The translations under genes were made by a program, and so were the position numbers. DNA of 64,000 nucleotides, from the NCBI GenBank assembly GCA_945862505.1, contig CAMAYJ010000005.1, positions 1-64,000 of the forward strand, in the 5' to 3' direction. Within the stretch, counting starts at the first letter, position 1. Each line of letters starts with the position of its first letter. The notes beneath the pieces were generated by a model, which saw only the letters and a list, made by a program, of their open reading frames with translations, was not told the DNA's origin and searched no databases. This stretch comes from Bifidobacterium breve. GTDB taxonomy: Bacteria > Actinomycetota > Acidimicrobiia > Acidimicrobiales > Acidimicrobilacustridaceae. This document shows positions 1 to 7,801 of this stretch, piece by piece.

Positions 1-195
1 AAGGCCCCACAGTGCGCTGGTGTCATCCACACTGATTTCGAGCGTGGCTTCATCCGAGCTGAAGTCATTCACTGGGATGAATTGCTCGAGGTGGGAGCGT
101 GGTCCAAGGCCCGTGACGCTGGAATCCTGCGGGTTGAAGGCAAGGAGTATCAGCCTGCTGATGGTGACGTGATGGAGTTCCGCTTCAACGTCTGA
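1..195 (+). CDS. ychF: YchF/OLA1-type GTP/ATP-binding protein, C-terminal fragment
   Basis: The window opens inside a gene; 64 codons remain and end with FRFNV and TGA. The fragment matches the C-terminal TGS domain of the YchF family: [13 protein letters not shown], then a [10 protein letters not shown] stretch before the typical FRFNV end. YchF is a ribosome-associated P-loop ATPase linked to stress responses. The nucleotide-binding half lies outside the window, so integrity cannot be judged. The assignment rests on this conserved tail alone, but it is highly characteristic. Confidence 0.9.
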   Translation, partial: KAPQCAGVIHTDFERGFIRAEVIHWDELLEVGAWSKARDAGILRVEGKEYQPADGDVMEFRFNV

Positions 196-201
196 GGCTC
201 G

Positions 202-207
202 TAGCAT
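202..207 (+). promoter_or_regulatory. -10 box (TAGCAT) for a leaderless start
   Basis: TAGCAT ends 7 nt before the ATG at 215, and there is no Shine-Dalgarno sequence between them. This spacing places transcription initiation at or next to the start codon. No good -35 hexamer is visible. Confidence 0.45.
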
Positions 208-214
208 CGGCGCT

Positions 215-562
215 ATGTCGTCGAGCGAATCTTCGGGGAATTGGCTCGTCCTTGAAGGGCGCGTGCTTGCGACTCTTGAGATTGCGACAAACCGACGCGA
301 TCGTCGGCGCGGCTTACTTGGGCGCGACGGGGTTGAAGGAGCGATGCTCCTGCTATCGGCGAAAGCGGTACACACGTTTGGCATGAGATTCACGATCGAT
401 GTTGCCCATCTCGATGCGGATGGCACGGTTTTGCGACTTAGGACGATGAAGCCGAATCGTCTCGGCGCGTTCTTGCTGCGCTCGCGTTCGGTGATCGAAA
501 CCGAAGCCGAAGCATTTGCCCGTTGGGGCGTCGTTGAAGGCGACCGATTGGAGATTCGATGA
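215..562 (+). CDS. DUF192 family protein
   Basis: A 115-residue protein of the DUF192 fold, a small beta-barrel family of unknown biochemical role. It shows the family pattern of a GLLGRDG turn around residues 34-40, an HTFGMRF core segment near residues 53-59, and a following VAHLDADGTVL strand pair. No signal peptide is visible here, whereas many family members are secreted or lipoproteins. The ATG at 215 is preceded by a -10 box and no ribosome binding site. The stop overlaps the rsmI start by ATGA, so the two genes form one operon. The molecular function is not known. Confidence 0.8.
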   Translation: MSSSESSGNWLVLEGRVLATLEIATNRRDRRRGLLGRDGVEGAMLLLSAKAVHTFGMRFTIDVAHLDADGTVLRLRTMKPNRLGAFLLRSRSVIETEAEAFARWGVVEGDRLEIR

Positions 563-1398
563 GTTCTTCAATGTCTGGTCGCTTGGTTCTCGTTGGAACA
601 CCCATAGGCAATCTTGGAGATATTTCGCCGAGGGCACTCGAGGCACTTGGACAGGCAGCAGTGGTCGCTTGCGAGGACACGCGCCGAACCGGTCGGTTGT
701 TGTCGCATTTCGGGATCGCGTCGCCGACCTACATCGTCGTGAACGAACACACCGAAGGCGACGCCGCAGAACGTCTACTCGGACATGTGCAGCGTGGCGA
801 CATCGTTGTTCTCGTGAGCGATGCCGGGATGCCAGGGGTTTCAGATCCTGGCGAATTTTTGGTCTCGAAAGCGATTGAAGCCGGCGTCACCGTCGAAGTC
901 GTTCCAGGTCCTTCGGCGGTACTTCATGCGCTAGTTGCGAGCGGTCTGACAACCTCGCGTTTCGTTTTCGAGGGTTTTCTCCCTCGTAAGGGACCCGGGC
1001 GGTCGCTGCGACTTCGGGAGGTTTCAGAAGAGCATCGAACGGTGGTCTTGTTCGAGGCCCCGCATCGGCTTGAAAAGACCCTCAATGATCTTGCCGATGT
1101 GTGCGGTGGCGAACGTCGCATTGTGCTTGCGCGTGAATTGACCAAACTCCATGAAGAAATTTGGCGTGGCTCGCTCGGTGCTGCGATCCAACGGTGCGCT
1201 GAAGTGGATCCGCGTGGAGAGTATGTACTGGTCCTCGAGGGCGCCCCGCCTGCAGCAGAAGCCACTGAGGAAGAGATTCGAGAAGCGGTGGAACTCGCGC
1301 TTAGCCGGGGCCTTTCGAAGAAAGACGCCGCCGCAGAAGTGGCGGAACTCTTTGCGGTTGCTCGTAACCGCGTGTACGAGATTGCTATCGCGCTCTGA
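559..1398 (+). CDS. rsmI: 16S rRNA (cytidine-1402-2'-O)-methyltransferase RsmI
   Basis: RsmI uses S-adenosylmethionine to 2'-O-methylate C1402 in the decoding centre of 16S rRNA. The 279-residue protein has the tetrapyrrole-methylase fold with its usual motifs: LVGTPIGNLGDISPRA near the N-terminus, ACEDTRRTGRLL, SDAGMPGVSDPG and VPGPSAVLHALVASG. The length is normal for the family. The ATG at 559 overlaps the DUF192 stop (ATGA); a second Met five codons on could also serve as start. The stop codon is part of a long perfect hairpin that probably ends the transcript. The gene has the same relative position upstream of metG in mycobacteria. Confidence 0.95.
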   Translation: MSSSMSGRLVLVGTPIGNLGDISPRALEALGQAAVVACEDTRRTGRLLSHFGIASPTYIVVNEHTEGDAAERLLGHVQRGDIVVLVSDAGMPGVSDPGEFLVSKAIEAGVTVEVVPGPSAVLHALVASGLTTSRFVFEGFLPRKGPGRSLRLREVSEEHRTVVLFEAPHRLEKTLNDLADVCGGERRIVLARELTKLHEEIWRGSLGAAIQRCAEVDPRGEYVLVLEGAPPAAEATEEEIREAVELALSRGLSKKDAAAEVAELFAVARNRVYEIAIAL

Positions 1399-1418
1399 AG
1401 ATCAGAGCGCGATAGCAA
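1382..1418. terminator. 17-bp perfect inverted repeat, bidirectional terminator
   Basis: TTGCTATCGCGCTCTGA (1382-1398) is exactly complementary to TCAGAGCGCGATAGCAA (1402-1418), with a loop of three to five bases. The 5' arm is the last codons and stop of rsmI. The element lies between convergent genes (rsmI + and surE-like -), so it can work in both directions. There is no clear U tract, which is common in actinobacteria. Confidence 0.8.
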
Positions 1419-1444
1419 CTAGCAGTGAATGATGCGTCAGTGAA

Positions 1445-2281
1445 TTACGCAGCTGGTCTGGCGTTCAGCATCGACAGCGCTGCGAACCCAACCATGTATG
1501 CACCGACATCGTTGTTCGGCGCGGCAACGGTTGACAGGCAGTCGGGCTGCTTCGACAAGAAGGAGGTGTCGGTTGTCGAGATCGGAACGACAACTTCTCC
1601 TCGGACTGCACCGGTTGCACAGGTCGGGATGTTGAGGTTGAACACCTGGGTCTTATCGATAGTTCCGTTTGCGATTGCGTCGCGGTTCTTTGTGAACCAG
1701 TCAATAACGACCTTGGCGGATTCGGTAAATGCAAACGGTCCTGCAAGCGCGCCGTTGCTTGTTGCCATCGCCGGAATTCCACGCTGCACGGCGGCGCGAG
1801 CGGCACCAACCGTTCCTGAAAGGTCAACAACGGGCCCAAGGTTGGCGCCGGCGTTGATTCCGGAGACAACAAAATCGGGGGTGAAATTGATGCCCTTCTG
1901 ATCAATCGCCCAGATCATGGAGTCGGCTGGTGTTCCAGCAACAGCCTTGACGGGGTAGCCGCCTTTGGTCTTGAGGTCGGTGGCGCTCAGCGTTCCGCCA
2001 GTGACAGTGCCGCCCTTACCGCTTTGCTGCGTGGCAGGAGCTACAACAGTGACCTCGACATTGGGCTGTGCGCGCAGTGCTTCGGTGATTGCGTTGAGGC
2101 CGTCTGAGTCGTAGCCGTCGTCGTTGGTCACAACGATTTTGAGGGTCTTCGGCGCTGCAGTGGTGGTGCTTGCATCGGAGTTCGTCGAGTCGGTACTGGA
2201 GTTGCCGCATGCGCCCAAGAGGAGCGCCGCAGCGACAACGACGGCACCGAGTACATGCTTCGGGGGGAAGTGACTCTTCAT
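1445..2281 (-). CDS. SurE-family 5'/3'-nucleotidase, predicted lipoprotein
   Basis: A 278-residue protein with a lipoprotein signal (hydrophobic VVVAAALLLGAC, lipid Cys at residue 25), a low-complexity Ser/Thr/Asp linker, and a SurE-type phosphatase domain. The domain keeps TNDDGYDSDGL (metal-binding Asp pair at 54-55), a Ser in ATQQSGKGG, and SGINAGANLG with the conserved Asn. SurE enzymes dephosphorylate nucleoside monophosphates and are usually cytosolic, so export and lipid anchoring is unusual. The start at 2281 is chosen because AAAAGGA lies 5 nt upstream and the signal peptide then begins normally. It stands alone, ending against rsmI. Confidence 0.85.
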   Translation of the reverse strand: MKSHFPPKHVLGAVVVAAALLLGACGNSSTDSTNSDASTTTAAPKTLKIVVTNDDGYDSDGLNAITEALRAQPNVEVTVVAPATQQSGKGGTVTGGTLSATDLKTKGGYPVKAVAGTPADSMIWAIDQKGINFTPDFVVSGINAGANLGPVVDLSGTVGAARAAVQRGIPAMATSNGALAGPFAFTESAKVVIDWFTKNRDAIANGTIDKTQVFNLNIPTCATGAVRGEVVVPISTTDTSFLSKQPDCLSTVAAPNNDVGAYMVGFAALSMLNARPAA

Positions 2282-2331
2282 GGTGTCCTTTTCTTGTCGG
2301 GTAGCCCACGGCACTTTAGGAGAAAGGAAGT

Positions 2332-3366
2332 TCATTCGAAAGCAGGAATAACCTCACGCCCGAACAGGCGAATCATCGCGGCGATGTCGTCAAAGGAGCC
2401 CAAAGATGCTTGGCCGGTGTCGGCGGGCAGACCGGCACCGAATGCCGTGTGCACGTGGTCGCACTGTGTGGTTGCTTCGTAGCCTCGGATTTGTCCGATC
2501 ACGCGTTCGGGGTCGCCCCAAAGCAAACGGTCGGCGGCGATGTCTTCGGCAGTGATGTTTTCCCCGGCATCGATGCGAGCGAAGAGTTCCTTCTCTTCTC
2601 TTTCCTCGGCAGATTCGCGCCAGTGGATCATCAGTCCGTCGACGTACACCGGCAGAACTTCGGTGCGAACTTGCTCGTCGCTTTCTCCGACCCACGCGTA
2701 GCGCCGGAGTATCCAGTCGGCAGGTTTATTGAGTGCGGCGCAAGCTGGCCGGTAGATGTCGAGACACCGGAGAGCGGCTGCGAGAGATTGCACCGGACCA
2801 CAGATCCATTCATCACCCAAACGCGCAGCTCGATCGACCGCGGCCGGGGCCACGCCCGCAACCCACAGCGGAGGACTGGGGGATTGAAGGGGCCGTGGAT
2901 GCACAGTGAGTTCGGGGAAAGAGTGAAAACGACCTTCGAACGAGGTGTTCTCGTTCTGCCAGACCAATCGCAGGATCGTGAGCGCTTCTTCCATCCGTGC
3001 GCCGCGTTCTTTGAAGTTTGAGTCGTGCACGTCGTATTCGAGTGGCCACCAGCCCATGCCGACGCCGAGGGTGACACGACCGCCTGAGATCTGGTCGATG
3101 GTGGCGACCTGTTCAGCAACGCGCACTGGGTTGTGGATTGGTAGTTGAAAGATTCCAGTGCCGACACGCACGGTTGAGGTTCGGGCAGCAACTGCAGCCA
3201 AGAACGTGAGCGGATCGCTCAAGTTGCCGGGCATGAAGTGGTGATGACCGATCGTGACGGTGTCGAAACCAGATTCCTCGGCAATGCGAGCGAGATCAAA
3301 GGTTTCGCGAAACGGATCAGGCGAAGAGAAATCTTTCAGGAGTGGAAGAGAGAGTGAAAACTTCAC
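2332..3366 (-). CDS. LLM-class flavin-dependent oxidoreductase
   Basis: A 344-residue bacterial-luciferase-like TIM-barrel protein. It starts FSLSLPLLKDFSSPDPF and carries the family segments FDLARIAEESGFDTV, RVAEQVATIDQISGGR and LGVGMGWWPLEYDVH. In actinobacteria such proteins use F420 or FMN; which one, and the substrate, cannot be decided here. The GTG start at 3366 overlaps the upstream SDR stop (GTGA). It is the last gene of a three-gene minus-strand operon: crotonase, SDR, LLM. Possible in-frame extension upstream is antisense to the SDR gene and was not used. Confidence 0.85.
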   Translation of the reverse strand: MKFSLSLPLLKDFSSPDPFRETFDLARIAEESGFDTVTIGHHHFMPGNLSDPLTFLAAVAARTSTVRVGTGIFQLPIHNPVRVAEQVATIDQISGGRVTLGVGMGWWPLEYDVHDSNFKERGARMEEALTILRLVWQNENTSFEGRFHSFPELTVHPRPLQSPSPPLWVAGVAPAAVDRAARLGDEWICGPVQSLAAALRCLDIYRPACAALNKPADWILRRYAWVGESDEQVRTEVLPVYVDGLMIHWRESAEEREEKELFARIDAGENITAEDIAADRLLWGDPERVIGQIRGYEATTQCDHVHTAFGAGLPADTGQASLGSFDDIAAMIRLFGREVIPAFE

Positions 3367-4250
3367 AGCTCGAATGGTCCCTTGCCCATTTGGTCGCGAA
3401 CGGTGACGACCTCGGGTTGGGTAAGCGAACGTCGCTGCCAGTTCGCGCCATCGACGACAAGCGTGTGGCCACTGATGAACCGGGCATAGGGCGACGCGAG
3501 GAATGTTGCGGCCCATCCGAGTTCGCGTGGTCGACCAACGCGTAATGCGGGCTGACAGGCGTCTTTGTCATTGGTTCGTGCGAGGTTGCCTTTGATGTCA
3601 TCGGTCATGTCCTCGTGCGGCATCAGCCCGGGAACTAGCCCGTTGACCTGGATGCCGTACGGGCCCCACTCAACCGCAAGCGTTTCGACCATGTTCTTGA
3701 CGCCGGCTTTGGCGGCGGCGGAATGGGCGAACCCGGGGCCGCCTGTCCATGCATAAGTGGCACCGATATTGATGATGGAACCCGGCGTATTGGCATCGAT
3801 GTGACGACGGGCGAATTCGCGAGCGCAGAAGTACGTGCCGTTAAGTGTGATGTCTACGACAGTGCGCCACGCGTTTGCCGACATGTCTTCGGCGGGAACG
3901 GGAAAGTTGGCCGCGGCGTTGTTGATGAGAATGTCGGGGAGGCCAAACTTTGAAACCGCTGCATCGAATGCAGCCGCAATCGAATCAGGCTCGCGAATGT
4001 CGCACTGCACGGTGAGTACGGGGGCCCCAAGGGCAGTCATCGCTTCGTCGGCTTGTTCGAGGTGCTCAGGCTTGCGACTTGCCACGACGATGCTTGCGCC
4101 AAGTCGCGCGAATTCGGTGGCGGTGGCGCGTCCGAGACCAGTTCCGCCTCCTGTAATGAAAACAACTTTCCCGTCGTAGGTTCCGGCGGGGAGTGCTTGG
4201 GCGCCAAGTTCTGGTGCGTCAGGAAGTCCAATGGGTTCAGAGGTGGACAT
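3363..4250 (-). CDS. SDR oxidoreductase, 2,4-dienoyl-CoA reductase-like
   Basis: A 295-residue short-chain dehydrogenase with TGGGTGLG (residues 33-40, NAD(P) binding) and LINNAAANF. The catalytic region reads TYAWTGGPGFAHSAAAKAG: there is no YxxxK, but the Tyr and Lys arrangement is that of the 2,4-dienoyl-CoA reductase/peroxisomal DECR branch. The ending DGANWQRRS fits the same branch. The likely role is NADPH reduction of dienoyl- or enoyl-CoA esters during unsaturated fatty acid breakdown. It lies between an LLM oxidoreductase (4-nt overlap) and a crotonase (1-nt gap), which supports an acyl-CoA role. Confidence 0.8.
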   Translation of the reverse strand: MSTSEPIGLPDAPELGAQALPAGTYDGKVVFITGGGTGLGRATATEFARLGASIVVASRKPEHLEQADEAMTALGAPVLTVQCDIREPDSIAAAFDAAVSKFGLPDILINNAAANFPVPAEDMSANAWRTVVDITLNGTYFCAREFARRHIDANTPGSIINIGATYAWTGGPGFAHSAAAKAGVKNMVETLAVEWGPYGIQVNGLVPGLMPHEDMTDDIKGNLARTNDKDACQPALRVGRPRELGWAATFLASPYARFISGHTLVVDGANWQRRSLTQPEVVTVRDQMGKGPFEL

Positions 4251-4251
4251 G

Positions 4252-5031
4252 TCAGCTCCCGCGGTAGTTGGGTGTGCGATCTTCGGCGCGAGCAGCGCGG
4301 AATTCGGCGTAATCCTCGGACTTATTAAGGAAGGTTTGGTAGATCATTTCATCGGCCATCGAGGTCGTGATTTCGGGCTGAGCGAGATGTTGAATGACGC
4401 GACGGGCCAACTTGATCGTGACCGCAGGTGACGCGGCGATCTTCAGTGCCATCTCCATGGCGGTGTCGTCGAGTTCCTCGCGAGTCACGACGCGAGACAC
4501 GATGCCAAGAGCGAGCGCCTCTTGAGCGTTAAGCGACCGTCCGGTGAGCACCATGTCGCTTACGACGCCATGACCGCACATTTGAAAGAGACGGCCAACG
4601 CCGCCAGTGTCAGGGATGACACCGTGGCCTGCTTCGGGCAGCATGAATTTTGCATCTTCAGCAGCGATACGAATGTCGCAAAGAAGAGCTCGCTGGAAGG
4701 AACCACCGATGGCCCAACCTTGAATGGGGACAATGACGGGAGCATCGAGATCAAATAGCTGCTGGATACCCTTATGGCCGCGGGTCATCAATTCGTGATG
4801 TGTAAGCCCAGTGGTGTCGTTGCCGATGGAACCAACATCTCGACCTGACGACCACGAATGACCTTCGCCTCGCCAGACAACTGCTCGAACGGCAGGCGTG
4901 ACGCGAAGTTCGCCGAGGATGTCGAACAACTGCTTGTCCATGTCGTCAGAGAAGGCATTTCGCTTCTCTTGGTTGTCGTTGGTGATGACGGCGATTGGGC
5001 CATCGATCTCGAGTCGGACCTGTCCACTCAT
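4252..5031 (-). CDS. Enoyl-CoA hydratase/isomerase family (crotonase) protein
   Basis: A 259-residue crotonase-fold protein. The oxyanion-hole regions are visible (GHSWSSGRDV near 57-66 and IQGWAIGGSF near 103-112). Of the two catalytic glutamates of classical hydratases, the first is replaced by Gln (residue 113) while the second is kept (Glu 133, in LPEAGHGVIPD). That pattern suggests an isomerase or other crotonase chemistry rather than a standard hydratase. The start at 5031 has GGGGGA 5 nt upstream. The frame stays open for another kilobase upstream, but that part is antisense to the MBL gene and was rejected. First gene of the minus-strand operon. Confidence 0.85.
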   Translation of the reverse strand: MSGQVRLEIDGPIAVITNDNQEKRNAFSDDMDKQLFDILGELRVTPAVRAVVWRGEGHSWSSGRDVGSIGNDTTGLTHHELMTRGHKGIQQLFDLDAPVIVPIQGWAIGGSFQRALLCDIRIAAEDAKFMLPEAGHGVIPDTGGVGRLFQMCGHGVVSDMVLTGRSLNAQEALALGIVSRVVTREELDDTAMEMALKIAASPAVTIKLARRVIQHLAQPEITTSMADEMIYQTFLNKSEDYAEFRAARAEDRTPNYRGS

Positions 5032-5145
5032 GGTTCCCCCTAGCAGCATGCGAGTCTTCGCAGTCTTGCCGACTCTGCCGATCCAGGCGAACAAGTCGAA
5101 ACCTTCGGCGGGGTGAGCCACACTTGAGCCAAACGAGGGGGAGCT

Positions 5146-6006
5146 ATGCGCTGGAAAATCGGTGACGTCACTGTCACGAAGGTTGTGGAACTTGAACAAG
5201 AGTTGCCCCTGAAGGGGTTGCTTCCTGCTGCGACCGAGGAGGCACTTGCACGGCACCTTTCTTGGCTCATGCCCCATTTCATTGATGACGAGGGGAACAC
5301 CGACCTCTCGATTCACGCGTTTGTGGTTGAAAGCGATGGGCTTCGAATCATCGTTGATACATGCGTAGGTGATCGAGACATGGCCGGACTCCCAGGCTTT
5401 ACTGGCGATCCCGCCTTTCTGAAGCGACTCGCCGCAGCAGGTTTTCCCGTTGAGTCGATCGACATCGTGTGTTGTACGCATCTCCATTTCGATCACGTCG
5501 GATGGAACACGCGACTTGAGGGCGGCAAGTGGGTGCCGACATTCCCCAATGCCCGCTATCTCTTCTGTCGAGCCGAATATGACGCGTGGATGGCCGAACC
5601 AGGTGGCTATGCCTGGAATCTTCCCGACACCGTTGCGCCCGTCGTCGAAGCGGGGCTTGTGGATCTCGTAGATGCTGATCATCGGGTCACTAGCGAAATC
5701 AGGTTTGTGCCGACCCACGGTCATTCGCCTGGGCATATGTCGGTCGTCATCGAATCGAATGGTGAGCGAGCGCTCATCACGGGCGACGCGACCCATCATC
5801 CGGTGCAATGGGCCGAACCGAACTGGGGAATGAGCGGAGATTGGGACGGTCCAATGGGCGCCGAGACTCGCCGCCGGATGCGCGATGAGCATGGCGATAC
5901 GGGCACGCTCATTCTTGGAACGCATTACGCCGCGCCGAGCGCTGGTCACATCGTTCGACGCGACGGACAATGGCAATTCGAAGCCAGTAGCGAAGAAGGC
6001 TTCTGA
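5146..6006 (+). CDS. MBL-fold metallo-hydrolase
   Basis: A 286-residue metallo-beta-lactamase-fold hydrolase with the metal motif HLHFDH at about residues 112-117, a second histidine in THGHSPGHMSV, and a metal-bridging Asp in ITGDATHHP. The overall layout resembles the AHL-lactonase/glyoxalase-like branch of small ester or lactone hydrolases. The substrate is unknown. GAGGGGGAG precedes the ATG. It is divergent from the crotonase operon and is followed after 1 nt by an SDR gene, so the three downstream genes are probably co-transcribed. Confidence 0.8.
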   Translation: MRWKIGDVTVTKVVELEQELPLKGLLPAATEEALARHLSWLMPHFIDDEGNTDLSIHAFVVESDGLRIIVDTCVGDRDMAGLPGFTGDPAFLKRLAAAGFPVESIDIVCCTHLHFDHVGWNTRLEGGKWVPTFPNARYLFCRAEYDAWMAEPGGYAWNLPDTVAPVVEAGLVDLVDADHRVTSEIRFVPTHGHSPGHMSVVIESNGERALITGDATHHPVQWAEPNWGMSGDWDGPMGAETRRRMRDEHGDTGTLILGTHYAAPSAGHIVRRDGQWQFEASSEEGF

Positions 6007-6007
6007 A

Positions 6008-6763
6008 GTGGCGAGTGCGCTGTTCGATCTCACCGGCAAGGTCGCGCTAGTAACCGGAGCCAGTAAGGGCCTTGGGCGAGCGATGGCGTTGGGATTTGCC
6101 GATGCCGGGGCCGACGTTGTTGTTTCAAGCCGACGCGTCGACGCGTGTGAAGAAGTTGCGGAACAGATCAGGGCAAAAGGACGCCGAGCACTCGCAGTTG
6201 GGTGTCATGTGGCCGACTGGAGTCAGTGCGACGCTCTCATTGCTACAGCGGTCGCGGAGTTCGGCAAGATCGACATTCTGGTCAACAACGCGGGTATTGC
6301 TCCGGTTCCGCCATCGCTTGCCGGAGTTACCGAGGAACTGTTCGACAAAACGTTTGGGGTAAATGTCAAAGGTCCGTTGCGGCTGATGGCGATGGCTGCC
6401 GAGCACATGCCCGCTGGCGGATCGATCATCAACATCAGCACAAAAGCATCTCAACGACCTTCGCCGTTCACTGTTGTCTATGCCGGTTCCAAAGCTGCCC
6501 TTAATGCAATAACCCAGGCGACTGCTCAGGAGTTCGGGCCGCGCGGCATCAGAGTGAACGCGATTGTGTGCGGTCCGTTCATTACCGACAGTTTCAGCAA
6601 GGCGATTCCGACCCCTGAAGCGGCCGAACATCTCGCCAAGATGATCACCGTTGGTCATATCGGACAGCCCGAAGAGATTGTTGGAACTGCGCTGTTATTG
6701 GCATCTGATGCTTCGTCGTACATGACCGGCGCTCTTATCAATCTCGATGGTGGCGGTTCGTGA
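6008..6763 (+). CDS. SDR-family oxidoreductase
   Basis: A 251-residue classical short-chain dehydrogenase: TGASKGLG for NAD(P), NNAG, the catalytic Ser in INISTKAS, YAGSK as YxxxK, and a C-terminal DGGGS. The GTG start at 6008 comes directly after the MBL stop and gives a family-typical beginning (ALFDLTGKVALVTGAS). An upstream ATG at 5885 would add 41 residues that overlap the MBL gene in another frame, and was rejected. It overlaps the next gene by GTGA. Substrate unknown; the kinase-like neighbour suggests a catabolic operon. Confidence 0.85.
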   Translation: MASALFDLTGKVALVTGASKGLGRAMALGFADAGADVVVSSRRVDACEEVAEQIRAKGRRALAVGCHVADWSQCDALIATAVAEFGKIDILVNNAGIAPVPPSLAGVTEELFDKTFGVNVKGPLRLMAMAAEHMPAGGSIINISTKASQRPSPFTVVYAGSKAALNAITQATAQEFGPRGIRVNAIVCGPFITDSFSKAIPTPEAAEHLAKMITVGHIGQPEEIVGTALLLASDASSYMTGALINLDGGGS

Positions 6764-7743
6764 GCGAGGAACTTGTCAATGTTGAGCGCCTTGGCGTTTG
6801 GCTTGATGATCTTGGCCTTGAAGTCGGCCAACCGATAACAGTGGCGCCGCTCATGTCTGGTCGATCGAACGCGATGTTTACCGTTCACCGTGGTGGCTCT
6901 CGTTGGGTGCTTCGCCGACCCGCGCTCGTTGCCATTGAACGTGCAGACGAAGGAATGCGCCGCGAGTTTCGAATTCTGGATGCGCTGAATGGTTCGAACG
7001 TGCCTCATCCCGAGACCGTGGCGTTGTGTGACGACCGCGAGGTTCTCGGGTGCACGTTTTTCCTGATGCAGCAGGTTGATGGCATCAATCCTGCGCCACC
7101 GTTGCCTGAACCATTCCTTACGGAGGATCAGCCGAGCGTTGCGTTTGCGATGGTCGAAGCGCTTGCTGCGCTGCATGACTTCGATTGGAAATCAAACGGT
7201 TTGGCCGATTTTGGAAAGCCGGAGGGATTTCACGAACGTCAGGTTCAGCGTTGGACCTCACAATTGGCTTCCTATGGTGGACGCGAATTGTCACGACTCG
7301 AGAACATCACGACATTTCTCTCCGCCAACATCCCCGACACATACCAACCATCGCTCATGCACGGCGATTTTCATATGTTCAACGCTTTAATCGCAGCACA
7401 ACCGCCAGGCAGGGTGACAGCAATCCTCGATTGGGAAACGGCGACGATTGGGGATCCGTTGCTTGATCTCATCGGCTTCTGCGAGATATGGGGAAAGGCG
7501 ACCGCTGCGCCAGGTTGGCCCCGTCGGCAGGAACTCATCGCTCAGTACCAATCGCGCCGTTCGATTGAGATGCCCAGCGACCTCGCGTATTACGAGGTTC
7601 TCTACAACTTCCGCATGGCGGTGCTCTTGGAGGGGATCTACCAGCGCTCCTTGCATGACTCGACGCGGCCGAACCTCGAAGACGTTGGGGCAGGGGCGAT
7701 GGGATTTCTCAACCGAGCGCTTGAGGTGCTCGAGAGTCAGTAA
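6760..7743 (+). CDS. Phosphotransferase family (APH/ACAD10-like kinase) protein
   Basis: A 327-residue protein of the aminoglycoside-phosphotransferase-like kinase fold. It has the Brenner catalytic loop HGDFHMFN at about residues 201-208 and the metal-binding ILDWETATIGDPLLDL after it. N-terminal features (LMSGRSNAMFTV, WVLRRP) match the branch fused to acyl-CoA dehydrogenases in ACAD10/11, which handles hydroxyacyl-CoA substrates. Resistance is therefore not implied. The GTG start overlaps the SDR stop by GTGA. It is the last gene of the MBL-SDR-kinase operon. Confidence 0.8.
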   Translation: MSEELVNVERLGVWLDDLGLEVGQPITVAPLMSGRSNAMFTVHRGGSRWVLRRPALVAIERADEGMRREFRILDALNGSNVPHPETVALCDDREVLGCTFFLMQQVDGINPAPPLPEPFLTEDQPSVAFAMVEALAALHDFDWKSNGLADFGKPEGFHERQVQRWTSQLASYGGRELSRLENITTFLSANIPDTYQPSLMHGDFHMFNALIAAQPPGRVTAILDWETATIGDPLLDLIGFCEIWGKATAAPGWPRRQELIAQYQSRRSIEMPSDLAYYEVLYNFRMAVLLEGIYQRSLHDSTRPNLEDVGAGAMGFLNRALEVLESQ

Positions 7744-7789
7744 TTCGAGGCATGTGATCGTGTGGTTCGTGTGAGCCAGTGAGCCTGCG

Positions 7790-7795
7790 TAGCCT
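7790..7795 (+). promoter_or_regulatory. -10 box (TAGCCT) for leaderless metG
   Basis: TAGCCT ends 6 nt before the GTG start at 7802. There is no ribosome binding site. A weak -35 candidate, TTCGTG, lies at 7766-7771 with an 18-nt spacer. Confidence 0.5.
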
Positions 7796-7801
7796 TGCGG
7801 C

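Noticed and set aside
5032-6039. Open N-terminal extension of the minus-strand crotonase frame across the MBL gene
   Set aside because: It is antisense to a well-supported MBL-fold gene; the ATG at 5031 has a good ribosome binding site and the normal family start.
6760-7743. Antibiotic-resistance reading of the aminoglycoside-phosphotransferase-like gene
   Set aside because: The sequence fits the ACAD10/11-type kinase branch, and the operon context is oxidoreductase/hydrolase rather than resistance.
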